NCBI RefSeq assembly: GCF_018326265.1
Contig: NZ_AP023360.1
Coordinates: 3,897,501-3,961,500 of the forward strand
Source of the DNA: Catellatospora sp. IY07-71
GTDB taxonomy: Bacteria; Actinomycetota; Actinomycetes; Mycobacteriales; Micromonosporaceae
Reading direction: 5' to 3'
DNA length: 64,000 bases
Shown here: piece by piece, positions 24,971 through 34,009 of the stretch
Layout: every line of letters starts with the position of its first letter
Position numbering within the stretch: position 1 is the first letter of the stretch
Program-made: the position numbers and the translations under genes
The notes under the pieces: generated by a model
What the model saw: the letters and a program-made list of their open reading frames with translations, nothing else
The model's database searches: none
Told to the model about the DNA's origin: nothing

Positions 24971-26154
24971 GCGTTTTCTCCGATGCAGAATGTTGCCAAT
25001 GGTGCGAACCCGTTGAAGCCAACGGAAGAATACGTGGTGGTATAGGCACCTGTGCCCAGGATGTCCACGTAATCGCCTGGTTTGAGATCCAGGGGCAGCC
25101 GGTAGGGCGCCTTCTCGTACAGGATGTCGACGCTGTCGCAGGTCGGCCCGGCCAGCACGACCGGTCCGGTCGGCTCCCCGTCGCGCGCGGTGACCAGGCG
25201 GTACTGGATCGCCTCGCCCTCGGTCTCGGCCAGCCCGCCGAATCGCCCGATGTCCAGGTAGACCCATCGGTGATCGTCGTCGTACGACTTCTGTGACACG
25301 AGCACGACCTGTGCCCGCAGCACTCCCGTCTCGGCGGCGACGAAGCGGCCCGGCTCGATCGCCAGGCTCGGCCGGTACGGGCCGAAGTGGCGCTCGACGG
25401 CCGAGTTGATCGCCTCCGCGTACGCCTCGATCGGCGCGACGGGGACCTGATACCCGGTGGGGAACCCGCCGCCGCAGTTGAGCAGCGTCAGGTGGATGCC
25501 CTTGTCGGCCAGCTCGCGGAAGACCCGCGCGGCCTGGCTGACGCTGGGCTCCCAGCGGGTCGGGTCCAGCTGCTGCGAGCCGACGTGGAACGACACCCCG
25601 ATCGGCTTCAGGCCGAGTTCGCGGGCCTGCTCCAGCAGCCGCACCGCCATGTCCGGGGAGCACCCGAACTTGCGGCTCAGCGGCCACTGGGCGCCGGCGC
25701 TGCCCGCCAGCAGGCGGCAGAACACGGCGGAGCCGGGAGCGTTCTCGGCGAGTTTGTGCAGCTCGGCCTCGCTGTCGAAGACGAACATGCGCACGCCGCG
25801 CTGGTAGGCGTACTTGATGTCCGACGCCTTCTTGATCGTGTTGCCGTACGACAGGCGGGAGGCGTCCGCGCCCTCGGACAGACAGAGATCGATCTCGGCG
25901 GGGCTCGCCACGTCGAACGAGGAGCCGAGCCGGGCGAGTCGCCGGATGAGCATCGGCTGGGGATTCGCCTTCACCGCGTAGAAGATCTGCGTCTCGCGGA
26001 AGGCATCGGTCAGGCGGCGGAACTGCCGCTCGGCGACCTTCAGATCAATGACCAGGTAGGGAGTCTCTCGCTGGTCTGCATCGAGGAAGTCCTGGATCTC
26101 GCGGTTTCCTGCCGCGATCATGGTGACCAGGGTCTTGCCGTTGGTCATCGCCAT
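24967..26154 (-). CDS. Ornithine (type III PLP-fold) decarboxylase
   Basis: 395 residues from ATG 26154 (a second ATG at 26148 is an alternative; GGAGG lies 12 nt before the first). Fold-III PLP motifs are complete: Lys62 in FYAVKANP binds PLP, His190 in SFHVGSQ, the glycine-rich LLNCGGGFP, IEPGR, and Cys339-Asp340 in PTCDSVDILY, the last typical of ornithine/lysine decarboxylases and not of diaminopimelate decarboxylase. It makes putrescine, the substrate of the coupled homospermidine synthase. First gene of this polyamine operon. Confidence 0.92.
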   Translation of the reverse strand: MAMTNGKTLVTMIAAGNREIQDFLDADQRETPYLVIDLKVAERQFRRLTDAFRETQIFYAVKANPQPMLIRRLARLGSSFDVASPAEIDLCLSEGADASRLSYGNTIKKASDIKYAYQRGVRMFVFDSEAELHKLAENAPGSAVFCRLLAGSAGAQWPLSRKFGCSPDMAVRLLEQARELGLKPIGVSFHVGSQQLDPTRWEPSVSQAARVFRELADKGIHLTLLNCGGGFPTGYQVPVAPIEAYAEAINSAVERHFGPYRPSLAIEPGRFVAAETGVLRAQVVLVSQKSYDDDHRWVYLDIGRFGGLAETEGEAIQYRLVTARDGEPTGPVVLAGPTCDSVDILYEKAPYRLPLDLKPGDYVDILGTGAYTTTYSSVGFNGFAPLATFCIGENA

Positions 26155-26316
26155 CGTCTCGCTAATCCTCCACTGAAAATGTTGAATACGGCCGTTCGAT
26201 TGCCGACGACGGAGTCTAGGGCCAATTGGTGAACAGGCGGCCGCCGGGATGCCACGGCGCAGTGTGTCGATGCTCATACCCCGGGTGGGTGACACCGCTA
26301 CACATAGATGTCCTCG

Positions 26317-26372
26317 CATGGTCGAAGCTCCTGCCGGGCCGCCGGAGCAGCGGGGCAGGAGCTTCGATCATG
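26317..26372 (-). terminator. Terminator hairpin of the M28 aminopeptidase gene
   Basis: Arms of 19 nt (26317-26335 and 26354-26372) with one G-T pair and an 18-nt loop, 9 bp beyond the stop of the minus-strand peptidase gene. It separates that gene from the polyamine operon. The 26155-26316 stretch between holds the operon's leader; I see no convincing promoter hexamers in it. Confidence 0.65.
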
Positions 26373-26381
26373 GTGCCGGGG

Positions 26382-27914
26382 TCAGGAGACGGTGATCTTG
26401 ACGTCGTCGACGCCCGCCTCGACCAGGCTCGCCGTGGACGCGTCGGCGGCGGTGACCAGGATCCGCACCGACTGGCCCGCGTAGGCCGAGATGTTCCAGG
26501 TGCCCAGCGCCCAGCCGCCGTTGCGGTTGGTGGCCGCGCCGGCCTGCGTGAACAGCGTCGTGGTGCCGCCGCTGTGCACGATCGAGATGCGCAGGTAGTC
26601 GGCGCTGGACGAGTTCGACCCGTGCGCCAGGTACCAGTTCGCGCTCAGGTTGATGGTGCCGCTCGACGGCAGGGTGATCGCGGGCGAGCGGATGCTGCTG
26701 ACGCCGCCGTCGAGGTCGTAGTCACCGGCCGCGGTGCCCGCCAGCCGGCCGGTCACCAGGTCGTTGGAGCCGGACACGGTGGTGCCGAGCTGCTTGATGC
26801 CGCTGGAGTTGGTGTCGGCCGGGTCGCCGCGCTCCCAGGCACCGGTGGTGGCGGTGTCGGTGCCGCTCGGGTTGGTGGTCCAGCCCGTGGCGGTCTCGAA
26901 CGTGTCCTGCCAGACCGTGGTCGCCGGGGTGCCGGTGGCCAGCGTCCACAGCGCGTACGCGGCCGCGTCGCCGGCCCGGTTCAGGATCGTGTCGTTGATG
27001 TTGCTCGGGTAGGTGTCGCAGGAGGCGTGGTAGCAGGGGTCGTAGTCCCCGGTGGTGCCGCCCCACTTGGTGACCTGCGCCGAGGTCTTGTTCGCGCTCG
27101 CACCCGCGGCCACGCCCGAGGTCTGGATCCCCACCGCGTTGAACGACGCGTCGTCGGAGCGCCCGGCGCCCTCGACGTTCTCCTCCGGGTTCAGGCCCGG
27201 GAAGTTCGCGTCGTAGTACGCCTTCAGCGTCTGGCCCAGGCTGGAGGTGATCCGGTTGATGAAGTAGCCGCCGTTGGTGGAGGCGACCATGTCGAAGTTG
27301 AAGTAGCCCTTGATCTTCGTGCGCTCGGTCGAGGGCAGGCTGTTGGCGTAGAACTCCGAGCCGTTGAGGCCCTGCTCCTCGTCGGTCCACCAGGCGAACC
27401 GGACGTGGTTGAGCATCGACGGGTTGGTCGCGGCGAGGGTGAGCGCGATCTCCAGCAGCGTCGACGAGCCCGAGGCGTTGTCGTTGATGCCCGGCCCGGC
27501 GGCCACGCCGTCCAGGTGCGCGCCGAACATGTAGACCGTGTTGGCGTCGCCGCCCGGCCAGTCCGCGATCACGTTCGGGCCGGCCCCGGACGTGCAGCCG
27601 GAGGTGCAGTTCTGCTTCACCACGCTGAAGCCCGCGGCGACCAGCTTGTTGTAGACGTAGTTCACCGAGGCGGTGTACCCGGCGGTGTTCGAGCGGCGGT
27701 TGCCGCCGTTGCTGTTCGCGATGTTCTGGAACTGCTGCAGGTGCGCCTTGACATTGGTGAGCGAGATGTCGGGCGCGGCGAGGGCGGCCGCGGCCGCCGG
27801 GGCGGGCTGGGACGCGTTCCCGGGCGCCGCCAGGCCCGCCGCGGGCGCCGCCGCCAGAGCGGTGGCGGCCAGGGCGAGGGCCAGCAGGGCGCGTTGTGGT
27901 GCGTACGGTCGCAA
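26382..27914 (-). CDS. Secreted M28 zinc aminopeptidase
   Basis: 510 residues from TTG 27914, preceded by GAGGAG at a good distance. A signal peptide (to about residue 30) and short Ala/Pro propeptide precede the M28 domain. Zinc-site motifs: GAHLDGV (His133), GINDNASG (Asp145), WTDEEQG (catalytic Glu179, ligand Glu180), NFDMV (Asp208) and DPCYHASCD (His296), as in Streptomyces griseus aminopeptidase. After about residue 320 there is a beta-sandwich C-terminal domain. The product should be exported and release N-terminal hydrophobic residues. Own hairpin terminator. Confidence 0.93.
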   Translation of the reverse strand: MRPYAPQRALLALALAATALAAAPAAGLAAPGNASQPAPAAAAALAAPDISLTNVKAHLQQFQNIANSNGGNRRSNTAGYTASVNYVYNKLVAAGFSVVKQNCTSGCTSGAGPNVIADWPGGDANTVYMFGAHLDGVAAGPGINDNASGSSTLLEIALTLAATNPSMLNHVRFAWWTDEEQGLNGSEFYANSLPSTERTKIKGYFNFDMVASTNGGYFINRITSSLGQTLKAYYDANFPGLNPEENVEGAGRSDDASFNAVGIQTSGVAAGASANKTSAQVTKWGGTTGDYDPCYHASCDTYPSNINDTILNRAGDAAAYALWTLATGTPATTVWQDTFETATGWTTNPSGTDTATTGAWERGDPADTNSSGIKQLGTTVSGSNDLVTGRLAGTAAGDYDLDGGVSSIRSPAITLPSSGTINLSANWYLAHGSNSSSADYLRISIVHSGGTTTLFTQAGAATNRNGGWALGTWNISAYAGQSVRILVTAADASTASLVEAGVDDVKITVS

Positions 27915-28075
27915 GGCCTTACTCCTCAACGAGTGGCAGGGGGTGCCGGGGGTCACCGGCGAGCGCAGACTAGCCATCGAAACGATTAATGTGAATACAT
28001 CGAGGGTGCGCTTGACCTTGTCGTGACCTGACGCGCCGATATGCTGGACGCCGCATGATCACGAAGGAGTGAGCG

Positions 28076-28495
28076 ATGGCCGAGCCCGTGCTGACCTACC
28101 GCGGCGTGGTGCACCCGTGGCACTGCGACCACATGGGTCACATGAACGTCATGTGGTACTCGGGCAAGTTCGACGAGGCCACCTGGAACCTGTTCGCCGA
28201 GCTGGGCATCACGGCGGACTACCTGAGGTCGGCCTCGCGCGGCATGGCGGCGGTGGAGCAGCACATCACGTACCAACGCGAACTGTTCCCCGGCGACACG
28301 GTCACCGTGCACACTGAGCTGCTGGAAGTCCGCGACAAGGTGCTCAAGGCGCGCCACACGATGCGCACCGGCTCCGGCGAGACCGCCGCGGTCATGATCC
28401 TCACCGCGGTGCACCTCGACACCGGCCCCCGCCGCGCCACCCCCATGCCCCCCGCCGTCCTCAAGACCGCCCGCGACCTCCTGCCCGCGGCCTGA
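28076..28495 (+). CDS. Acyl-CoA thioesterase (hot-dog fold, 4HBT family)
   Basis: 139 residues. The conserved start HPWHCDHMGHMNVMWYSGKFDEA contains the D-x-M-G-H-M-N pattern of 4-hydroxybenzoyl-CoA thioesterases, with the following helix of the hot-dog fold. GAAGGAG lies 6-10 nt before ATG 28076. Hydrolyses an acyl-CoA, substrate unknown. Monocistronic, convergent with the nucleotidyltransferase gene. Confidence 0.9.
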   Translation: MAEPVLTYRGVVHPWHCDHMGHMNVMWYSGKFDEATWNLFAELGITADYLRSASRGMAAVEQHITYQRELFPGDTVTVHTELLEVRDKVLKARHTMRTGSGETAAVMILTAVHLDTGPRRATPMPPAVLKTARDLLPAA

Positions 28496-28515
28496 GCCGA
28501 CCCGCGCCTGGGCGG

Positions 28516-29298
28516 TCAGGCGTGGTGGGTGTGGGCGTGGGTGACGACGGCGGCGACCAGCTCGGTGGCGGCCAGGCCGTCGGCGGCGGTGAAGGGCACG
28601 TCCTCGCCCGCGCGGGAGCGGGCGGCGCGCTCGCACAACTCCGCCCACTGCGGGAACAGTCCGGCGGTGTACGCCGCTGCCTGCGTCTTCGTGGTGATCT
28701 CGCCGGTGGCCAGGGTGTAGTGCAGGCGTCCGGGGCCGGTGAGGCCCCACAGCACCGGCTCGGCGGGCACCGGCGTCTCCGGCGGGATCGACGCGAACTG
28801 CGGCCCGGCTGCCGCGGCGAAGCCCGCCCAGTAGCCGTCCAGGTTGCCCAGCAGCCAGCGCCGCAGCACACCCTCGTCCAGTGCGACCTCCGGCCGCTCA
28901 CCCAGGATCGGCAGCCCGTGCCGGGCCAGCTCCAGCCAGGTCACCGGGTTGAACTGCCCGCCCTGCCTGGCGGGCTGGAAGTCGCCCGCGAGGATCTGCG
29001 GCGCGCTGCCGTCCTCGGCCGGCGGCACCGCCAGCTGCGCCCGCGTCAGGTAGATGCCGTCGTAGTCCGGCCCCGGCGGCAGCGGCGGCTCCAGCGCCGC
29101 GTGCGCCTTCGCCAGCCTGGCCAGCTCGGCCTCGGTCGGCGGCCGGTCCATGACGGCGACGAAGTCGATGTCGCTGCGCCCCGGCCAGTAGTCGCCCAGC
29201 GGCACCGACCCCGTCACGAACAACCCCGTCACCAGCCCCGGCACCCGCTCGTCAAGCGCCCTCACATGAGCCGCCGTAACCCAAAGCTCCTCAAGCAC
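28516..29298 (-). CDS. Nucleotidyltransferase-fold protein (aminoglycoside adenylyltransferase-like)
   Basis: 260 residues from GTG 29298. The polymerase-beta-like NTase signature is TGSVPLGDYWPGRSDIDFVAV (G-S plus D-x-D). The C-terminal half is helical and includes TGPGRLHYTLATGEITTKTQAA, as in DUF4111/AadA-type proteins, which often modify aminoglycosides. Function as a resistance enzyme is unproven. The upstream intergenic region carries a family-D repeat element. Confidence 0.82.
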   Translation of the reverse strand: MLEELWVTAAHVRALDERVPGLVTGLFVTGSVPLGDYWPGRSDIDFVAVMDRPPTEAELARLAKAHAALEPPLPPGPDYDGIYLTRAQLAVPPAEDGSAPQILAGDFQPARQGGQFNPVTWLELARHGLPILGERPEVALDEGVLRRWLLGNLDGYWAGFAAAAGPQFASIPPETPVPAEPVLWGLTGPGRLHYTLATGEITTKTQAAAYTAGLFPQWAELCERAARSRAGEDVPFTAADGLAATELVAAVVTHAHTHHA

Positions 29299-29345
29299 CG
29301 CCCGAGTATGCCCGCCCCCCGCACGGCTGCCCGACCCTCCCGCGT

Positions 29346-29414
29346 CGATCTTGCGCGAAGTGTTGCCCCTTTGCCCGGTAAGTGCGTGTCGCACCCACAA
29401 CCCGCGCAAGATCG
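29346..29414 (+). repeat. 69-bp inverted-repeat element (family D), intergenic copy
   Basis: Same length as the in-gene copy at 7259-7327, in the opposite orientation, with identical ends and shared internal blocks. It lies between divergent starts at 29298 and 29453 and could affect promoter spacing. Confidence 0.85.
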
Positions 29415-29452
29415 GCGCGCCGTGAGGGCGGGGGTGGGCTTAGGGTGGCGGC

Positions 29453-30052
29453 GTGGTGAAGGTGGACCGGGGTCGATGGGGCCGGGTGTTCAGCCCGGCG
29501 GGGCTGGTGCTGGCGGGGTTGCTGTTCCTGGCGCCGTTCCTGGCGGTGTCGTGTGACGCGCCGGGCGGGTACGGGCGGGCCGCGCCCGGCGGGACGACCA
29601 CGTACACGGGGTGGGACCTGGCGACCGGGGGGACGCCCGACGTGACCGAGGACCACCTGCTCCCGGCCGCGCAGCGGCGCGACGACGTGCTGCCGCCGCA
29701 GCCGCTGGCCGGGGCGGTGCTGGTCCTGCTCGTGATCGGCGTGCTCGTCGCCGCGGGGGTGGGCCGGGCCCGGACCCGGCGCGGGGTGGTCGCCGCGCTG
29801 GCCGCGATCGCGGCGCTGTTCCTGCTGGTCAACCAGGCCACGGTGCGGGTGCTGCTGGAGGAGCGGCTGCGCGAGCAGTTGAGCGCGCCGCTGCCGGCCG
29901 GCAAGGAGATCGGTGACTTCGTGCACGACCAGGGTGGGTTCGCGTTCTCGCTGCTGGCGCTGGTGCTGGTGGCGCTGGGCAACCTGGCGGGCTGGGTGAG
30001 GCTGGTGCGCGGCCCGCGCGACGGCGACACCAGGGCGGTCGCCGGGGGCTAA
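29453..30052 (+). CDS. Integral membrane protein, unknown function
   Basis: 199 residues from GTG 29453. Helices at about residues 15-33, 82-100, 108-124 and 160-180 suggest four membrane spans. The loop between the first two is hydrophilic and contains a Cys. No family recognised. It begins 39 bp after a 69-bp repeat element and ends about 30 bp before the acyl-CoA dehydrogenase gene on the same strand. Confidence 0.75.
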   Translation: MVKVDRGRWGRVFSPAGLVLAGLLFLAPFLAVSCDAPGGYGRAAPGGTTTYTGWDLATGGTPDVTEDHLLPAAQRRDDVLPPQPLAGAVLVLLVIGVLVAAGVGRARTRRGVVAALAAIAALFLLVNQATVRVLLEERLREQLSAPLPAGKEIGDFVHDQGGFAFSLLALVLVALGNLAGWVRLVRGPRDGDTRAVAGG

Positions 30053-30084
30053 CGTTCGTTCAGCCGGTACGGCAGGATGTGGGG

Positions 30085-31716
30085 ATGGCAGCCACCCACG
30101 AGGTCTCCAACCAGGTCCCGCCGCTGCTCGGACACGACGTCGCCGCCGACCCCGCGCTGCTCGAAGCGGTGGTACGCGAGGGTGCCGGCCGGCACCTGGA
30201 CGACCTGCACCGGCTGGGCCGCCTCGCCGGCACCGAGCAGGCGCAGCGCTGGGGCGACGAGGCCAACCGGTACACCCCCGTGCTGCGCACCCACGACCGG
30301 TACGGCCACCGGATCGACGAGGTCGACTTCCACCCGGCGTGGCACGAGCTGATGCGCGTCGCCGTCGGGGAAGGGCTGGCCGGTGCGCCGTGGGCCGACC
30401 CGCGCCCCGGCGCGCACGTGGCCCGCGCCGCCGGGCTGCTGGTGTGGAGCGTCGTCGAGCAGGGGCACGCCTGCCCGGTGTCCATGACGTACGCCGCGGT
30501 GCCCGCGCTGCGCGCCCAGCCCGACCTGGCCGTGCGCTTCGAGCCGCTGCTCACCTCGCGGGAGTACGACCCCGGCCTGCGCGCCCCCGAGGGCAAGCGC
30601 GGCCTGCTCGCCGGGATGGGCATGACCGAGAAGCAGGGCGGCTCGGACGTGCGCACCAACACCACCACGGCGACCCCGGCCGCCGACGGCACCTGGCTGC
30701 TGCGCGGCCACAAGTGGTTCACCAGCGCCCCGATGAACGACCTGTTCCTCGTGCTGGCCCAGGCGCCCGGTGGGCTGTCCTGCTTCCTGGTGCCCCGGGT
30801 GCTGCCCGACGGCACCCGCAACGTCTTCCGCATCCAGCGCCTCAAGGACAAGCTCGGCAACCGCAGCAACGCCAGCAGCGAGCCCGAGTTCGACGACACC
30901 GTCGCCTGGCTCGTCGGCGAACAGGGCAGGGGCGTCGCCGTCATCATCGAGATGGTGTCGCTGACCCGGCTGGACTCCAGCCTCGGCTCGGCGTCCGGGA
31001 TGCGGGCCGCGCTGATGCAGGCCGTGCACCACGCCCGGCACCGGCACGCCTTCGGCGGGGCGCTGTACGACAAGCCGCTCATGCGCAACGTGCTGGCCGA
31101 CCTCGCGCTCGAGTCCGAGGCGGCGACCACGCTGGCGATGCGGGTAGCGGGCGCGGTCGACCGGGCCGCGCGCGGCGACGCCGCCGAGCGCGAGTTCGCC
31201 CGGCTGGCCACCGCGCTGACCAAGTACTGGGTGTGCAAGCGGCAGCCCGCGATGGTCGCCGAGGCGCTGGAATGCCTGGGCGGCAACGGGTACACCGAGG
31301 ACTCCGGCATGCCGCGCCTCTACCGCGAGGCGCCGCTGAACGGCATCTGGGAGGGCTCCGGCAACGTCAACGCCCTGGACGTGCTGCGCGCGCTGGCGAA
31401 GGAGCCGCAGAGCCTGGCCGCGTACGAGCACGAGGTGTCCCTCGGCCTGGGCGGCGACAGCCGGCTGGACCAGGCCTGGCAGGAGCTGCGCAAGGAGCTG
31501 GCCGACCCCGGCGAGCGCGAGCTGCGCGCCCGGCGGCTGGTCGAGCGGATGGCGCTGGTGCTGCAGGGCTCGCTGCTGGTCCGGCACGCCCCGGCGGCGG
31601 TCGCCGACGCGTTCTGCGCCTCCCGGCTCGCGGGCGACCGCGGCCTGGCCTTCGGCACCCTCCCGCCCGGCCTCGACCTCACCGCGATTTTGGACCGCGT
31701 CCCACCGGCCCCCTGA
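30085..31716 (+). CDS. aidB: AidB-like acyl-CoA dehydrogenase
   Basis: 543 residues from ATG 30085 (a GTG two codons earlier is possible). The flavin-binding GMGMTEKQGGSDVRTNTT, GHKWFTSAPM and LGGNGYTEDSGMPRLYREA segments are those of AidB, an FAD protein of the isovaleryl-CoA dehydrogenase branch linked to the adaptive response to alkylating agents. Length equals E. coli AidB (541). The C-terminal domain is helical and Arg-rich as in AidB, which binds DNA. No ada or alkyltransferase gene is next to it. Confidence 0.88.
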   Translation: MAATHEVSNQVPPLLGHDVAADPALLEAVVREGAGRHLDDLHRLGRLAGTEQAQRWGDEANRYTPVLRTHDRYGHRIDEVDFHPAWHELMRVAVGEGLAGAPWADPRPGAHVARAAGLLVWSVVEQGHACPVSMTYAAVPALRAQPDLAVRFEPLLTSREYDPGLRAPEGKRGLLAGMGMTEKQGGSDVRTNTTTATPAADGTWLLRGHKWFTSAPMNDLFLVLAQAPGGLSCFLVPRVLPDGTRNVFRIQRLKDKLGNRSNASSEPEFDDTVAWLVGEQGRGVAVIIEMVSLTRLDSSLGSASGMRAALMQAVHHARHRHAFGGALYDKPLMRNVLADLALESEAATTLAMRVAGAVDRAARGDAAEREFARLATALTKYWVCKRQPAMVAEALECLGGNGYTEDSGMPRLYREAPLNGIWEGSGNVNALDVLRALAKEPQSLAAYEHEVSLGLGGDSRLDQAWQELRKELADPGERELRARRLVERMALVLQGSLLVRHAPAAVADAFCASRLAGDRGLAFGTLPPGLDLTAILDRVPPAP

Positions 31717-31741
31717 CCCCGCCCTTCAAGATCATCCGACT

Positions 31742-31792
31742 TGCCAGGCACCTGGGCGAAAGCGCGGCCAAGATACGCCCAGGTGCCAGGCA
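31742..31792. repeat. 51-bp hairpin repeat (family B), copy 2
   Basis: Arms TGCCAGGCACCTGGGCG with one mismatch, and loop ending AGCGCGGCCAAGATA, identical over 15 bases to copy 1. Outer flanks GATCATC/GATGATC extend the stem. It lies in the convergent gap after the AidB-like gene. Confidence 0.85.
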
Positions 31793-31814
31793 AGTTCGAT
31801 GATCTAGCGGGCGG

Positions 31815-32294
31815 TCAGCTCGCCGTGGACACGAACAGGGCGATGAGGCCGCTGAGCAGGACGCCCCAGTGGATGAAGTAGAGGGACGTCAGCAGGCCGT
31901 GGCCGCTCTGCGGCCGCTGCCCCGGCTGCTGGAACCTGATCGTGCCCGGCGGCGGCAGCTCCTGCAGCTGCACGTCTACCGGCAGGGGCAGGGTGCGCTG
32001 CAACTGCGCCGCGCGGCGGTGGTGCTCGGCGACGTCGCGGTGGCACATCGTCACCACCGCCCAGCCCGCGCCGCCCAGCCCCATCAGCGTGAACGCCGCC
32101 GGCAGGAGCGCGTCGCGCGCGTCGTCAGGGCTCGCGCCGACGACGGCCAGCACCGCCAGGCCGAGCACCAGCCCGGCGGCGACCAGGCAGGCGGCGCTGC
32201 ACACCGCGGCCAGCAGCAGGCGCTGGCGGATGTCCGCCCGCTCCTCCTGCCACAACCGCAGATACTGATCCTGTGGCACCGTCGGCCTCCACAT
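31815..32294 (-). CDS. Small membrane protein, unknown function
   Basis: 159 residues from ATG 32294; a GTG at 32312 would add six residues and neither has a strong ribosome site. A charged N-terminal helix precedes two adjacent membrane spans (about residues 28-55 and 65-85), then a central charged region with CHRDVAEHHRR, and a last span near the C-terminus (about 135-157). No recognised family. It ends just before a family-B repeat. Confidence 0.7.
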   Translation of the reverse strand: MWRPTVPQDQYLRLWQEERADIRQRLLLAAVCSAACLVAAGLVLGLAVLAVVGASPDDARDALLPAAFTLMGLGGAGWAVVTMCHRDVAEHHRRAAQLQRTLPLPVDVQLQELPPPGTIRFQQPGQRPQSGHGLLTSLYFIHWGVLLSGLIALFVSTAS

Positions 32295-32367
32295 CGTCGG
32301 GATGCGCCGCACGCTAGCCGATGGCTCAACGCGGCGCAGCCCCGGTTGCCGGGGTGTACACAGCGTC

Positions 32368-32417
32368 GCGGCCTACAACTTCTGGGATGTGGCCACATCC
32401 CAGAAGTTGTAGGCCGC
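32368..32417. repeat. 50-bp perfect palindrome (family C)
   Basis: A perfect, loopless palindrome: 25 bp at 32368-32392 are the exact reverse complement of 32393-32417. Core ACAACTTCTGGG is shared with the in-gene copy at 48844-48883. It lies between two minus-strand membrane protein genes, 12 bp before the stop of the DUF4190 gene, so it may also act as a terminator. Confidence 0.85.
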
Positions 32418-32429
32418 AGCGAGGACAGC

Positions 32430-32729
32430 TCACATGCCGACGGTGGCGGAGCTGGCGAAGATGCCCGCCATGGCGCACCAGAGGGCGATCATGGCGATGA
32501 ACAGGCCGGTCAGCACCCAGCCGATGACGACCGCAGCGGTGGCGAACTCGACGCCGCGCTCGCCGGTCACGGCGATCTGCTGCTTGGCCTTGCCGCCGAA
32601 GTAGATGCCCAGCGGCGGGAGCACGAAGATGGCCAGCACCAGGGCGAGGATCGCGTACGTGTTGTACTGCGGCGGCTGCTGGTACGGCGGGTACTGCGGT
32701 GGGACGGGTGGCGGCGTCTGGTCGGTCAT
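32430..32729 (-). CDS. Small DUF4190-like membrane protein
   Basis: 99 residues. A Pro/Gln/Tyr-rich cytoplasmic N-terminus (residues 1-22) precedes two spans, TYAILALVLAIFVLPPLGIYFGG and VVIGWVLTGLFIAMIALW. The GIYFGGKAKQQI stretch between them is the DUF4190 hallmark. Common in actinomycetes; function unknown. Confidence 0.85.
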   Translation of the reverse strand: MTDQTPPPVPPQYPPYQQPPQYNTYAILALVLAIFVLPPLGIYFGGKAKQQIAVTGERGVEFATAAVVIGWVLTGLFIAMIALWCAMAGIFASSATVGM

Positions 32730-32845
32730 CAGGGTCCCCTTCTGCGTCTGCGCTGCACGGTAGGACCCCCGCGCCAGTCCCCGGGCACACCGCGGCGCGG
32801 GACCGGGGCGGTCCCGCGCCGGGGCGACCCCCGTCGGCGGTCAGG

Positions 32846-33862
32846 TCAGACGGCCTGCCAGTCGTGCTCGTAGCCCTGGTACAGGTAGGTGCGGCTGGTG
32901 CCGTTGCGCAGGGTCACCCACGCCTTGCCGTTGCGGCCCGCGGTGACCAGCACGGCGCTGCCGCCGGCCGGGGACGGGACCGCCGAGTGCTCCCAGTTCG
33001 CACCGACCTGCACGGCCGCGCCGCCGGTCGACGGGGCCGACATGATCTGCAGCGGGCCGACCTGCGGGTCGGGCTCGTAGCGCGGCCGGGTCTGCTGGGT
33101 CCACAGCACCCGTGACGAGTCGGCGGTGAACGCGGGCACCGTCGCGAAGCCGTCGAGGGTCGCGCCGCCGCCGCCGAATGCGGCCGCCCACCACTCCTCG
33201 CCGGTGCCCAGCTCCAGCACCGACAGGCAGTCGTCGAAGATGGCCCAGCACTCGCCGTTCGGGTACGCGAGCCAGCGGCCGTTGGGCGACCAGGCGACGG
33301 CCAGCGAGTCGTGCAGCACGTCGAAGCCGGACGGCAGCACGGCCGCCCGCGCCTGCTTCTTCGGCAGCCGGTCGGCCAGGCGCTGCGCGGCCGGGGACAG
33401 GCGGGTCTCGACCCGGGTCACCGTGGCGCGGGCGGTGGCGCCGAAGGTGGCGAAGTCGGCGATGTAGATGGTGGGGGCGTAGACGTTCGGCCCGTACGCG
33501 TACGCGAGCTTCGCGCCGTCGGGCGACCAGGCCCCGGCGCCGACGGAGCCCGACGTGGTCAGCCGCTGCGCGGCCGTGAACGTGTGCGTGGTGCTGCTGT
33601 AGTGGCCGTAGTACAGGTCGCCGTGCCGCAGCACGGCCAGCCCGCCGCCGGGGCCGGGCTGCCAGCGCGGCCACAGGTAGCCACCGCCGGTGGTGGCCTG
33701 CCAGACGGCTCCCGACGGCTCGGCGACGAACAGGTTGCCGCCCCGGATGAACGCCACCTGCCCCGGCGTGCCCGGGCTCACGGCCGCGGCCGGCGACGCC
33801 GGCACCAGGACCGTCGCGGCGGCCAGGCACAGCCCCGCCGCGATGTTGCGCCATGTCCTCAT
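32846..33862 (-). CDS. Secreted TolB/propeller-like protein
   Basis: 338 residues from ATG 33862 with GGAGGGGG upstream. The signal peptide ends near ASPAAA. Repeats of the type GAWSPDGAKLAYAY, VAWSPNGRWLAYPN and FTADSSRVLWTQQ are WD40/TolB-like blades, so a six-bladed extracellular beta-propeller is likely. No catalytic site is visible. Role unknown; possibly binding at the cell surface. Confidence 0.85.
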   Translation of the reverse strand: MRTWRNIAAGLCLAAATVLVPASPAAAVSPGTPGQVAFIRGGNLFVAEPSGAVWQATTGGGYLWPRWQPGPGGGLAVLRHGDLYYGHYSSTTHTFTAAQRLTTSGSVGAGAWSPDGAKLAYAYGPNVYAPTIYIADFATFGATARATVTRVETRLSPAAQRLADRLPKKQARAAVLPSGFDVLHDSLAVAWSPNGRWLAYPNGECWAIFDDCLSVLELGTGEEWWAAAFGGGGATLDGFATVPAFTADSSRVLWTQQTRPRYEPDPQVGPLQIMSAPSTGGAAVQVGANWEHSAVPSPAGGSAVLVTAGRNGKAWVTLRNGTSRTYLYQGYEHDWQAV

Positions 33863-34009
33863 GGTTCCCCCTCCTGTTGGACCTGCACGTGCGTCGATGT
33901 TATGAGCGCCGTTCGCGGCGAGCTGTCCTCGATTCGATTGGGTTCCATATCGGACAGAGTGTTGGGCGGGCGGTCGGCGGCCCGGATGCCGGTGTGGCAA
34001 GATCGCGCT

